Part shown: positions 1 to 8,507 of the stretch, in pieces | Position numbering within the stretch: the first letter of the stretch is position 1 | Layout of the letters: each line of letters begins with the position of its first letter | NCBI RefSeq assembly: GCF_028816455.1 | Contig: NZ_CP118246.1 | Location: 1,550,001 to 1,614,000 of the forward strand | DNA from: Devosia algicola | Lineage (GTDB): Bacteria; Pseudomonadota; Alphaproteobacteria; Rhizobiales; Devosiaceae | Direction: 5' to 3' | Length of the DNA: 64,000 nt | The notes under the pieces: generated by a model | What the model was told of the DNA's origin: nothing | The model's database searches: none | What the model saw: the letters and a program-made list of their open reading frames with translations, nothing else | Program-made: the position numbers and the translations under genes

Positions 1-527
1 GGATCTTTAATCAGGTCGAAAAAGGCGCCGTCGACGCGCCGCTGATCAACAATGATTTCCCGTCCTACAATTTCGACGTCATCGACGGGGTCACCTACAA
101 GATCGACCTCACCCAGCCCTCGCGCTTCTCTGCCGACGGCAAGGAAGAGCCAAATCCGGACGCCAGCCGCATTGTCGATCTGATGTATGATGGCAAGCCG
201 ATTGATCCAGCCGCAGAATTCATCATCGCGACCAACAATTATCGCGCCGGTGGCGGTGGCAACTTCCCCGGCATCGGCCCCGACGTCATCATCTTCAAGG
301 GACCGGACACCAACCGCGATTTGTTGGTCCGCTTCATCGTTGAAAACGGCACCATCAATCCGTCAGCCGACAGCAATTGGGCGCTTGCGCCAATTGGGGA
401 CACAACGGTGTTGTTCGAAACCGGCCCCAAGGCCGCCGATCATGTTGCTGACGTTTCGGCGGTAAAAATCGAATCGACCGGCAAGACCAGCGACGATGGG
501 TTCGGCATCTACCGCATTACGCTCTAG
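1..527 (+). CDS. cpdB: 2',3'-cyclic-nucleotide 2'-phosphodiesterase/3'-nucleotidase, C-terminal part
   Basis: The reading frame is open from the left edge (frame beginning at base 3) to the TAG at 525-527, so about 175 C-terminal residues are present. The text shows the typical end of the 5'-nucleotidase C-terminal domain: [18 protein letters not shown], then a GKPIDP turn, then [15 protein letters not shown]. This glycine-rich substrate-binding loop and the FPSYNFD segment are hallmarks of CpdB-type periplasmic enzymes, which hydrolyse 2',3'-cyclic nucleotides and 3'-nucleotides to nucleosides and phosphate. The metallophosphatase half lies outside the window. A UshA or YfkN type paralogue is the alternative; the loop wording favours CpdB. 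Confidence 0.88.
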   Translation, partial: IFNQVEKGAVDAPLINNDFPSYNFDVIDGVTYKIDLTQPSRFSADGKEEPNPDASRIVDLMYDGKPIDPAAEFIIATNNYRAGGGGNFPGIGPDVIIFKGPDTNRDLLVRFIVENGTINPSADSNWALAPIGDTTVLFETGPKAADHVADVSAVKIESTGKTSDDGFGIYRITL

Positions 528-529
528 CC

Positions 530-565
530 GACAAAAATCGAGGCGGCATCTCTTGGTGCCGCCTC
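530..565 (-). terminator. Intrinsic terminator of the minus-strand gene 573-884
   Basis: A perfect 9-bp stem (540-548 with 557-565, GAGGCGGCA/TGCCGCCTC) is followed, reading the minus strand, by CGATTTTTG. The T-run lies on the minus side, so it ends the leftward gene. It also sits directly after the cpdB stop and may block read-through in both directions. Confidence 0.7.
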
Positions 566-572
566 CGATACA

Positions 573-884
573 TCAGGCCGACTTGTCAAACACCAACCCT
601 AAACCGGATGGCGGGTTCGGCGTACTCACCGCCCCACGGCCGCTATCGCCTTGGCGCTGGCTCAATGAACCACCGAAACTGACGGCATTTTGGCTGGGTT
701 CAATGCCAGATTTGCTGTTCTGGATGTCCGTCACCAAATTATCCTGTCGCACATCCGTCCCGGACAATGCCGCGTCTGGATGGGCGGGATCAATGAACTT
801 CTTTGCCTCTGCAACATCGTCGCAATTGCGGCATTGGTAGCCATTTACAATAATTGGCCGCGGATAGTCGGTGCTGATCGCCAT
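573..884 (-). CDS. Conserved small protein of unknown function, 103 aa
   Basis: The start is placed at the internal ATG at 884 (MAISTDYPRP) because GAGG lies a few bases upstream; the frame stays open five codons further. The N-terminal third reads VNGYQCRNCDDVAEAKK followed by FIDPAHP, with a CxxC pair. I recall similar short soluble proteins in Hyphomicrobiales with the same VNGYxCxNCxDV...DPAHP core and a later FGGSL segment, which is also present here. The C-terminal part is polar, proline- and glycine-rich and probably disordered. There is no signal peptide or membrane segment. The CxxC might bind metal, but nothing shows it. A terminator follows the stop. Confidence 0.65.
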   Translation of the reverse strand: MAISTDYPRPIIVNGYQCRNCDDVAEAKKFIDPAHPDAALSGTDVRQDNLVTDIQNSKSGIEPSQNAVSFGGSLSQRQGDSGRGAVSTPNPPSGLGLVFDKSA

Positions 885-1035
885 TTGTGCCTCACACAAT
901 ACGGCAATGCTATTCGCAACTCCCTACCGTCTGGTTACAGTCGCCACCGGCGCCTGCTCTACGCAGGTCGTGAAGATTTCTTCGCGCAAGAATATAAGGC
1001 GAGATCGTGCAATTCCGTCCTCATTCTATCGGACA

Positions 1036-1230
1036 CTACTGGCCGTCGGGGGTAACATCGACACTTACCGCAGGAACATCGATATCTACGGTGCCGCTAC
1101 CGCCCTGCCCGTTGAAAAACAGGAAATAGATGCCGATGGCCACCAGCACGACAAGCAGAATGCCGATAATGGGGCCAAGCGGACCGCGGCTCCGGTCCAC
1201 AACGACTGTTTCACGTACTGGTTCTGGCAT
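1036..1230 (-). CDS. Small single-pass membrane protein, 64 aa
   Basis: The N-terminus is polar and charged (MPEPVRETVVVDRSRGP). One hydrophobic helix follows at about residues 18-39 (IIGILLVVLVAIGIYFLFF). A short glycine-rich linker then leads to VDIDVPAVSVDVTPDG. The basic N-terminus suggests an N-in orientation with the acidic tail in the periplasm. Related short proteins with one helix and a VDVDVPxVxVDV tail occur in Devosia-like genomes as far as I recall; no function is known. It is transcribed leftward, between two other leftward genes, with its own spacing on both sides. Confidence 0.6.
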   Translation of the reverse strand: MPEPVRETVVVDRSRGPLGPIIGILLVVLVAIGIYFLFFNGQGGSGTVDIDVPAVSVDVTPDGQ

Positions 1231-1304
1231 GAGTAGTCTCCGGTGTCTCTTGGCACACCAACGAGTCCGGTTTGATTTTGTTCCCGCAGCCGCAATGGCT
1301 CGAC

Positions 1305-2789
1305 TCAGGCGTATCGCCCGGCCGCCGCCGCACTTGCAGCCGCTTTGTCGCCATAAGCCTTTAGCGCCACCGCCAGCTTGAGCCCCAGCGTATTCAGATC
1401 ACCACGGCTAAAGGCCAACCGGACCTTGTCAAGGTCCAACTGATCGCGCAAGCTCGCAAATCGGTTGTCAGTGCCGTTGGCCAACTTGTCGGGTCCGATT
1501 GCCGTGTCGAGCGCCTGCACCGCTGCCACAATGGCCCGGCGGCTTTCCGTGGTCAGACGTGCCTCATCGGGATCGCTGCGCTCACTTACGGTGCGATAGC
1601 CCCGAAATATCTGCTGCTCACCATCCCGAACATAGCTGCGCCCACTCTCGACCTGCTGTGTTCCGGTGGTGATGGTTTGAGTACCCACCTGCACCTGCTC
1701 AGTGCCGACCACGACAGTTTCAACACCGGTCTGCACTGTCTCTTCCCCAATCTTGACCTGTTCGGTACCGGTCTTGACCTGCTCTGTGCCAATCTTGACC
1801 TGCTCGGTCCCCACCTGCACCTCTTCGGTCCCCACCAGCACGTCTTCGGTGCCGGTTTTGACCTGCTCAGTGCCAATCTGCACTTGCTCAGTGCCCGTAA
1901 CACTGGCTTCGGTTGTTCCCGCCTGCAAGCCGAGATCGGTGAACGGATCGCCGGAAAAGTCGAGAAAGCCATTGGCAACACTGGCAAGCGTCAGCGATTG
2001 GGCATCCGCCGTCTGCAAATGCAACTTGCCGTCGCCGGACAGGCTGGCGTCCAACCCCTCGATACTGTCGAGCGCCAAAACCAGCGCCTTGCCGAATTCG
2101 CCTGTGCCGGTGCTGAAATTGAAATTGGTGGTCGTGCCATCCTTGGTCACCGCGATGCGATTATTGGTGCTGAACTTGACCACCGCCAACGAACCATCGC
2201 CAACTTTTACCGAAAAGTCGGCGCCGCTATCGACTCCCGACGCGCTGCGATTGGAAAAACTGGAAAGATCGCGCGTACCATCAACAATGGTTTCGTAAAT
2301 GTCGCGGGTCTCATAGATCGGGCGATCCTCAAAAACATCCCGCGTCTCATAGACATTGCGCGTTTCATAAATCGGACGATCCTCAAAAACGTCGCGTTCT
2401 TCAAACACATCCCGGGTCTCAAACACATCTCGCTGCTCAAAGATCGCCCGTTGCTCGGTAACATCGCGCGCTTCATAGATCGGTACCAACTGGGTTACCG
2501 GCTCGGTGCGATAGCTGGCTTGTAATTTGTATTTGGGAACGCTGTCGTAACGCTCTTCAAATGAGGTCACGCCATATCGCGATTGCTCAAGAAACCGCGC
2601 ATTGCCCAACGCTGCATCGAGTTTTTTCAATCCCGAGAGGCTCGCCGCTTCGCGTGCAACTTCGGGTCGAGCGCTAAGCTGTTTTACCGTGGGTACCGGC
2701 AATGTGGCGGGGCGACCATAGTTCTGCAGGGCAGCAAAAAAATCTGCCCGCGACAACTGCAATCTCTGAGCGCTCGTAATCCCGACCAT
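1305..2789 (-). CDS. Repeat protein with hexapeptide and heptapeptide arrays around a flagellin-like segment
   Basis: The start ATG at 2789 is chosen because AAGGGAGG lies eight bases upstream; the frame is open further to 2855. The product has about 494 residues. Residues about 104-168 hold about eleven tandem six-residue units of the form [IV][YF]ExR[DNP]. Then comes a globular segment (about 170-290; FSVKVGDGSLAVVKF, LHLQTADAQSLTLASVANG) that resembles the IN-motif segments of flagellins and hook-associated proteins. After it come about twelve seven-residue GTEQVx[IVT] units (about 295-385) and a helical C-terminus. No signal peptide is visible. A structural or adhesive role, or an exported flagellar-type protein, is possible. 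Function is not known. Confidence 0.72.
   Translation of the reverse strand: MVGITSAQRLQLSRADFFAALQNYGRPATLPVPTVKQLSARPEVAREAASLSGLKKLDAALGNARFLEQSRYGVTSFEERYDSVPKYKLQASYRTEPVTQLVPIYEARDVTEQRAIFEQRDVFETRDVFEERDVFEDRPIYETRNVYETRDVFEDRPIYETRDIYETIVDGTRDLSSFSNRSASGVDSGADFSVKVGDGSLAVVKFSTNNRIAVTKDGTTTNFNFSTGTGEFGKALVLALDSIEGLDASLSGDGKLHLQTADAQSLTLASVANGFLDFSGDPFTDLGLQAGTTEASVTGTEQVQIGTEQVKTGTEDVLVGTEEVQVGTEQVKIGTEQVKTGTEQVKIGEETVQTGVETVVVGTEQVQVGTQTITTGTQQVESGRSYVRDGEQQIFRGYRTVSERSDPDEARLTTESRRAIVAAVQALDTAIGPDKLANGTDNRFASLRDQLDLDKVRLAFSRGDLNTLGLKLAVALKAYGDKAAASAAAAGRYA
1651..1906 (-). repeat. Tandem 21-bp repeat (heptapeptide GTEQVxx) inside the repeat protein gene
   Basis: About twelve imperfect 21-bp units encode GTEQVQ/K/L-[VIT]. 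Variation is mostly at the sixth and seventh codons (VQIG, VKTG, VLVG), giving alternating hydrophobic and charged residues of beta-strand character. Confidence 0.8.
2286..2480 (-). repeat. Tandem 18-bp repeat (hexapeptide [IV][YF]ExRD) inside the repeat protein gene
   Basis: About eleven imperfect 18-bp units encode VFEDRP, IYETRD, VFETRD and variants. Larger blocks (VFEDRPIYETR) occur twice, which suggests growth by duplication of two- or three-unit segments. Confidence 0.8.
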
Positions 2790-2993
2790 CGGTCTACCTC
2801 CCTTGGGCTTGCCAATATCAGGGCCGGAACTGAGAAAAAGCTGCGTAAAATACATTGCATTTTATCTATCGCGAATATTCAAATTCTGGTCGACCCCGAC
2901 GCCGTGACGCGGCCAAATTGTTAACGCTACTCGTTCACCCCCTTCAACGCCTGCCCGCTAGGCTGATCATCAATTCCGACCTGCGAGCCCGCC

Positions 2994-3746
2994 ATGCCCA
3001 ACGCCGCCCTTGAAATTTCCGGCCTGTCCAAAAGTTTTGACAAGCCCGTCGTCAATGCGCTCGACCTGACCATTCGATCTGGCGAATTCTATGCGCTGCT
3101 CGGCCCCAATGGCGCTGGTAAAACCACGATTTTGCGCATGGTTGCCGGTCTGTTGCAGCCTGACGAAGGCGCCATTTCGGTCTTGGGCATTGATGCGCGC
3201 AAGGATCCGATCGCCGCCAAGAAAATCATCGCCTGGGTTTCCGATGAACCCATGGTCTATGACCGCCTGACCCCGCTGGAATATCTGGAATTTGTCGCCG
3301 GCCTTTGGCAAATCGATGCGACGACCGCCAAGGCACGTGCGCTCGATCTGCTCGACTGGCTCGGCCTCGCGCCCCACGCCAATGCCCTTTGCGGCAGTTT
3401 TTCCAAGGGCATGTTGCAAAAAGTCGCCCTAGCCGGCGCGCTGGTGCATGAACCGCGCCTGATCATCCTCGATGAACCGCTGACCGGTCTCGACGCAGGG
3501 TCGGCCCGTCAGGTCAAGGATGTACTGCTCAACAAGGTCCGCAACGGTGTCACCGTCATCATGACCACCCATATTCTTGAAGTTGCCGAACGCATGGCCG
3601 AGCGCATCGGCGTCATTTCCAACGGTCGTCTGATCGCCGAAGGCACGCTGGCTGAATTGCGTACCCGCATTGGTCGCGGCAACACCAGCCTTGAGGAAAT
3701 TTTTCTCGATCTGGTGCAGATCGATGCGCAAAGCGTTGCAGCGTGA
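2994..3746 (+). CDS. ABC transporter ATP-binding protein
   Basis: This 250-residue cytoplasmic ATPase drives the adjacent membrane permease. Walker A is GPNGAGKTT (about residues 36-44), the signature is SFSKGMLQKVAL (LSGGQ-like), Walker B is LIILDEPLTGLD and the switch histidine is in MTTH. The order and the signature variant SKGM are usual for ABC-2 type exporters such as the DRR/NatA group. The stop codon TGA overlaps the ATG of the permease by one base, so the two are translationally coupled. The substrate cannot be told from sequence. Confidence 0.92.
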   Translation: MPNAALEISGLSKSFDKPVVNALDLTIRSGEFYALLGPNGAGKTTILRMVAGLLQPDEGAISVLGIDARKDPIAAKKIIAWVSDEPMVYDRLTPLEYLEFVAGLWQIDATTAKARALDLLDWLGLAPHANALCGSFSKGMLQKVALAGALVHEPRLIILDEPLTGLDAGSARQVKDVLLNKVRNGVTVIMTTHILEVAERMAERIGVISNGRLIAEGTLAELRTRIGRGNTSLEEIFLDLVQIDAQSVAA

Positions 3747-5277
3747 TGACGCAGCCCGCCAGCGTTGCCTGGTTCGCCCGCCACGAGATCGGCCTGGCCT
3801 GGCGCGATTGGACCGCCATGATGACAGGCGGCCGCCGCACGCGTGGCATCGTCCTCGGCCTTGTGCTTGTCGCCGCAGCGGCGATCATGCACCTCATTGC
3901 CTATGGCGTTGTTTCGTCCTGGTTGGCCACTGGCATTGGTCCGGATAAGCCAACCCTTGTCATGCTCACCGGCGGTGGATTGCTGTTCTGGTCGGTCATG
4001 CTGTCCCAGGCCCTGGAATCGGTCACCCGTGTCTATTATGCCCGCGCCGACCTTGATCTCATCCTGTCCTCACCCGCCTCGGCAAAGCGCCTGTTTGCCG
4101 TTCGAACCGGCGCCGTGGCCCTCACCACCTTCGCCATGTCCTGCCTGCTCGCCAGCCCGTTGGTCAATGTGCTGGTGCTGCTCGATGGACCACGCTGGCT
4201 TGCCGCATTTGCCGTTCTGGCGGCAATCTCTGCCCTTTCGGCCGCCATTGCTGTCGCGGTGACCATTGCCCTGTTCCATACTGTTGGCGCCAAGCGTACC
4301 CGCCTCATCGCCCAGATCATCGCGGCCGTTGTCGGAGCCGGCTTTATCATCGGCATTCAGGCCGCCGCCATTATCTATTATGGCAAGTTTTCTCGCTTCA
4401 CCCTGCTGCAATCCAGCGAAATAGTCGCCGCTGCCCCCGATCTGGCCAATATCCTCTGGTTACCAGCCCGCGCCGCCATGGGCGATCTGGCAGCGCTTGT
4501 GCCCGTCGCCTTGACTGGCTTTGGGGCGCTGGCGCTTATCATCATCGCCACCGCTTCGAGCCTATGGTCACCACGCCATTTCAACCGCCAGTGTCAGCCA
4601 CATCCGCACCGAGCGCCGTCCCGCCACCCGCGCCTTCAAGAACGGTTCGCCAAAACATGTCCTGCGCCTCAAGGAGTGGAAACTGCTTCAGCGCGACCCA
4701 TGGCTTTTGTCGCAAACGCTCATGCAAATCCTCTATCTGGCGCCCCCCGCCCTGATGCTGTGGATCAATTATGGCGAACATTCAGGCGCCTATGTCGTTG
4801 TCGTGCCGGTGCTGGTCATGGCCGCGGGCCAATTGGCCGGCGGCCTGGCGTGGCTCGCTATTTCTGGCGAAGACGCCCACGATCTGGTGGTCACCGCCCC
4901 GATATCCCCGCGCATGGTCCTGGCCGCGAAAATCGAGGCGGTTCTGGCGATCATCGCCATCATCCTGTTGCCGCTCATCGCGCTGCTCGCACTGTCATCA
5001 ATCGAAGTCGCTCTGGTAACGGCGACCTGCGCGCTCCTCTCGGCCGGCTCGGCCACCGCCATCCAGGCTCTGGTTCCGGGTGGTCGCCCGACGCTCCATG
5101 TTCCGCCGCCGTCAAGTTGCCTCGCGCGCTGCAACCCTGTCCGAAGCCTTTGCGTCCATCATGTGGGCGGGCACTGGCGCCCTGTGGGCCTCGGCTTCAT
5201 GGCTCGCCTTGGCCCCCGCAACATTGGCTGTGCTCGTGCTCGCCTTTGCCAGGCTGATCAGTCCCAAACACCCCTGA
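3746..5277 (+). CDS. ABC-2 type transporter permease (two sequencing-type frame breaks)
   Basis: The membrane partner of the ATPase starts at ATG 3746 (or GTG 3743). The raw frame breaks twice, at GAGCCT 4558-4563 and AGGCTC 5065-5070. Removing one base at each gives a continuous protein of about 509 residues ending at 5277. It has many hydrophobic helices: about residues 30-60, 115-260 in the first half and 350-510 in the second. The repaired junctions read TASSYGHHA and IQLWFRVVARR. Sequence after each break would otherwise be arginine- and proline-rich out-of-frame text. The gene is treated as intact; the breaks belong to the window-wide GAGCT error class. Confidence 0.82.
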
Positions 5278-5410
5278 TCCCGCCCATCAACCCACGGCGC
5301 GCAACCATTATCTATCTGCGACGTTGCCTGTGCTAACCCAACTGGCCGCACTCCCGATGGTTTCAGCGACCTGCGCACCGGTTTAATGTTCCGGTCACGC
5401 ACATAATGAT

Positions 5411-7090
5411 ATGGTCGATCAACAGAAGGGATGCGAAAACCGATTGAGCACCGAAATGCGTACCAACTCCCTGTTTGGCAAGGTCGCCAGACTGATATTG
5501 GGTGACAAAGAGGCGACGGGGAGTTCCGGTCGAGGCACCGACTCCGACCCAGGTGGCTACGCCGGGGGCATTCGGCGCATCATTGGTCACATGGATGAAC
5601 TCGCTTCACCAAACCTGTTGGCCGGGTCGGTTCAATTTGTCGGTTTTGCCGACCTCAAGCAGCGATTAGGTGACAAATGGCAGGCCGTCGCTGACAGAGC
5701 GGCGACAATCGCCGAGGCCGAGATCGATTCACTCATCGATCCACAAGACGTCTATAAGCCGGACGGCGAAAGCGGCTATCTGATTTGCTTTGACTCAACC
5801 GATGAAAGCTACGCACGCGTATGCGCCGAGCGCATTTCCAGCGCTATCGAAGTGCGTCTGCTCACCGAATTGCTCGATCTCGAAGGGCCGCGCGCTGTCA
5901 AGGCGTTCGTTTCCCGTGTCGATATCGAGCCGATCCGCAATGCGACGAACCCGGCATTGGCGCTTCAAAATTCACTGGAGCGCATTCGGGCCGATGCCGA
6001 AACCAATAGCAGACGCCAGAGCGACATGCCCAATTTGCTGCAAGTCGGCGCCCTGTTTCAACCAATCTGGTCGGCCCAGGATTACGGCCATACCAGCAAT
6101 CGCTGTCTGCTCGACCCCATTGCCGGTTCCGCCGCCGCGCAGCATATCAGCGAGGCCGACGAAACCGAAAGCCTGATTGAAATTCTGGCGCGGCTGGACA
6201 GCGTTCTGTTTACCAAATCCGTCGAGTCGCTGCACGATGCTCTCAAGGTTCTCAAACGCGCAACGATTATCGTGCCGGTCAATTATCTGACCTTGAACAG
6301 CGCCCACGCTGACGGGTTTCTAAAGCTCGGCGCGACCCTGCCACCATCTTACAAAAAATTCGTCATGCTCGACATTGTCGGCATCCCGGTTACCGGCGAA
6401 ACCGATGCGCTTGTCCGCACGGTTGGCTTGGCGCACCAGATAACCGACGCCATAATCCTGCAGGCTTCGCCGCAGGATCGTCGCATCGATTCCACCTTGC
6501 TCAAGCAGATATGGGGCGTCTCGATCAACATCGCCGAGTTCGAGCTTGACGAAACCAAACTCAATCGGGAATTGATGCGCTTTTCAAGGGGCGCGGCCAA
6601 CAAGGGCCTGCATAGCTTTGCCTACGGCGCCAACACTATGGGCAAGGCCATCAATGCATTCGAATCCGGGATAGAATATATCAGTGGCGCTGCCGTGCAC
6701 GCCACTGTTGCCACCCCGCGTCCCGACTCGCGTTTCAATCCGATTTTTGGCGAGAGCGTCACCCGGCTGCGAAAGTCGGGCAATTCCTCCAGTCTGCGCG
6801 CCCACACCCGCTTTGCACCCCGCAATCCGAATTCGACGCTCACCTTGCCCGGCGGACGACCGGTTGATTGCCGGATCCTCAATGTCTCCGCGTCCGGCGC
6901 CGCAATCGTCACCGCGCAGCGCCCCAGCCCGGGCACCATCGTAGCGATCGGCTCCATTCCGGCCGAAGTGATCAGGGTGTTGGAGACGGGCATTGCAGTG
7001 AGGTTTCTCGAAATTCAAACGCCCGACACCGCCGGTGCAGCATTGGTTACACCGCTGGTAGATAGCGCCTTGCTCGAAACGTTCCAATAA
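5411..7090 (+). CDS. PilZ-domain protein with a large N-terminal region of unknown fold
   Basis: The 559-residue protein is soluble. Its C-terminal part (about 465-550) is a PilZ domain: RFAPR at about 468 fits the RxxxR c-di-GMP motif and NVSASG at about 490 fits [DN]xSxxG. Residues about 80-440 form a mixed alpha/beta region (ICFDSTDESYARVCAERI, NSLERIRADAETNSRRQ, KKFVMLDIVG) that I cannot name; its layout is loosely like a degenerate GGDEF-EAL pair, but no catalytic motif is visible. The protein is probably a c-di-GMP effector. It stands alone, with a small leftward gene after it. An upstream in-frame ATG, at residue 16 (MRTNS), could be the true start. Confidence 0.75.
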   Translation: MVDQQKGCENRLSTEMRTNSLFGKVARLILGDKEATGSSGRGTDSDPGGYAGGIRRIIGHMDELASPNLLAGSVQFVGFADLKQRLGDKWQAVADRAATIAEAEIDSLIDPQDVYKPDGESGYLICFDSTDESYARVCAERISSAIEVRLLTELLDLEGPRAVKAFVSRVDIEPIRNATNPALALQNSLERIRADAETNSRRQSDMPNLLQVGALFQPIWSAQDYGHTSNRCLLDPIAGSAAAQHISEADETESLIEILARLDSVLFTKSVESLHDALKVLKRATIIVPVNYLTLNSAHADGFLKLGATLPPSYKKFVMLDIVGIPVTGETDALVRTVGLAHQITDAIILQASPQDRRIDSTLLKQIWGVSINIAEFELDETKLNRELMRFSRGAANKGLHSFAYGANTMGKAINAFESGIEYISGAAVHATVATPRPDSRFNPIFGESVTRLRKSGNSSSLRAHTRFAPRNPNSTLTLPGGRPVDCRILNVSASGAAIVTAQRPSPGTIVAIGSIPAEVIRVLETGIAVRFLEIQTPDTAGAALVTPLVDSALLETFQ

Positions 7091-7096
7091 GCCTGG

Positions 7097-7270
7097 CTAA
7101 AAGATTACCGCCAAACCCATGGCACCGAGAAGCAGCATGATGACGATGGCAATGAGCATCAACACAAAAACAATTTTTGCCAGGCCCGCCGCGCCCCGCG
7201 CAATCCCCGTAAAACCCAGTGCCCCGGCAATCAGGGTGATAATAACCAAAGTAATCAGCAAACCAAACAT
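7097..7270 (-). CDS. DUF1328 (YtjA-type) small membrane protein, 57 aa
   Basis: Read on the minus strand from ATG 7270 to TAG 7097-7099, too short for most gene callers. It is almost entirely two hydrophobic helices (LLITLVIITLIAGALGF and IVFVLMLIAIVIMLLLG) joined by the short loop TGIARGAAGLAK. This is the standard DUF1328 pattern, where the GFTGIA..AAGIAK linker is conserved. These inner-membrane proteins are common in Proteobacteria and often stress induced; their role is unknown. It faces the PilZ gene tail to tail. Confidence 0.82.
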   Translation of the reverse strand: MFGLLITLVIITLIAGALGFTGIARGAAGLAKIVFVLMLIAIVIMLLLGAMGLAVIF

Positions 7271-7334
7271 GACGTGACGCTCCCGTGTTTAAACTCGGGT
7301 CACAACGAGACGTCACGCGACTGGTTCCCGACAA

Positions 7335-8159
7335 TCACTTTGTCACCTGCGCCACAATCACCAGTGCCGCCAGATTATTGCGGGCAAGGCTTTGCACATA
7401 ATTCATCCGTCGTTCGGCAAAGTCTGGGCCTAATACCACCTCATTGGCCTGATGTTGGCCACTCGACATGCTTTTGCCTGCAGCCTTCATCTGCGCAACC
7501 AATTCTAATTGCTCGGCGCTGTCGTCATCGACAGTCAGAATTTCAAAGCCTGCCCCTACCATCACGGATACCAGTTCTTCTTTACTAGCAAGATGGCTAC
7601 CCTCGGGCGTTAATGACCATGGCAACGGATAGAGCGGATCCCCCTCCTTCAAAACCGCTTCACTCCACACAAACCGCCCACCCGGTTGCACGACACGTAC
7701 GCATTCGTGCATCACTTTTGCCCGGTCCGGCAAATTCATGCCGACATAAAGGCAATAACCGCGCTCGAAACCATCATCATCAAAGGGCAGCGCTGCGGCA
7801 TCCGCTTTGACAAAACGTGCCTGACCCTCCATGCCGCACAGGGCGGTCAGTTCATTGGCCGCCGCTACGAACCGCTCGGTAATATCAATCCCGCTCACCC
7901 GGCAGCCATACGTGCTGGCCATGTACCGCGCGGGGCCACCAATGCCCGACCCCACATCCAATATATGCTCTCTCGCACCCGGCTCCAGCCGTCGCGCATG
8001 TTCCTGGGTGGCCAACAGTTCCCCGCCATGGAACTGATCAAACGGGTAAAGCGCCTCGGGTCCGAGTTTGCGCCCGTCCTGTCTGGACCAGGGCACCGCC
8101 GCCAGAATTTTTTCAACAATGTGGGTTGAGCCGTAATGTTCCTGAACCGACAGCGCCAT
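7335..8159 (-). CDS. SAM-dependent methyltransferase (type 11, ubiquinone/tocopherol-like)
   Basis: The start is set at ATG 8159 (MALSVQEHYGS), with GGAG about ten bases upstream; the frame continues open to 8375, but the extra residues are Arg/Trp/Cys-rich and look non-coding. Motif I is ILDVGSGIGGPARYMA, the acidic residue after the second strand is in VSGIDITERFV, and the motif II-III region is DAAALPFDDDGF and RVVQPGGRFVWSE. The leading HYGS...FDQFHGG segment is typical of methyltransferases acting on small molecules such as sarcosine/dimethylglycine or quinone-like rings. The substrate is unknown. About 274 residues. Confidence 0.8.
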   Translation of the reverse strand: MALSVQEHYGSTHIVEKILAAVPWSRQDGRKLGPEALYPFDQFHGGELLATQEHARRLEPGAREHILDVGSGIGGPARYMASTYGCRVSGIDITERFVAAANELTALCGMEGQARFVKADAAALPFDDDGFERGYCLYVGMNLPDRAKVMHECVRVVQPGGRFVWSEAVLKEGDPLYPLPWSLTPEGSHLASKEELVSVMVGAGFEILTVDDDSAEQLELVAQMKAAGKSMSSGQHQANEVVLGPDFAERRMNYVQSLARNNLAALVIVAQVTK

Positions 8160-8507
8160 TTCCAGACACTCCATCGCGACCGGCTTTCGCCACGACAATC
8201 GTGCCGCCATGAGCCGACGCCAACAGCATCCTTGCGCTTTGCAATTGCCGCCGACAATCAAATTCGTAACGCTCAGCTGCTTGAGCATTGCCCACCACGC
8301 CGCCACCCACAGCAAAGCGCCACACCCGGCTCGCGCCCCCTTCCCTTTGCGCCACTCTTCGGTTAGACAGCCCACTTAACCGCCATGCCCAAGCCTGATC
8401 CACGCGCCGCAGCGCCAGATGCCGCGCGGACTGGCGCAGGGCGGTTGAACTGGCCCGGCGATTCTCCTGCGCCGTGGCCGCGCCTCGACAACCAAATTGA
8501 GTGAGCC
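8160..8507. other. Intergenic region between the divergent methyltransferase and carB
   Basis: This 348-bp gap holds the divergent promoters of the leftward methyltransferase and of carB. The minus frame is open over most of it but has no family-like sequence. No clear terminator, repeat or RNA structure was recognised. No PyrR or attenuator-like element upstream of carB is evident. Confidence 0.4.

Noticed and set aside
1677..2525. Long plus-strand frame of 282 codons opposite the repeat protein
   Set aside because: It is the antisense of the repeat arrays; the minus frame has a strong ribosome site and sensible repeats, and the plus product is a low-complexity mirror.
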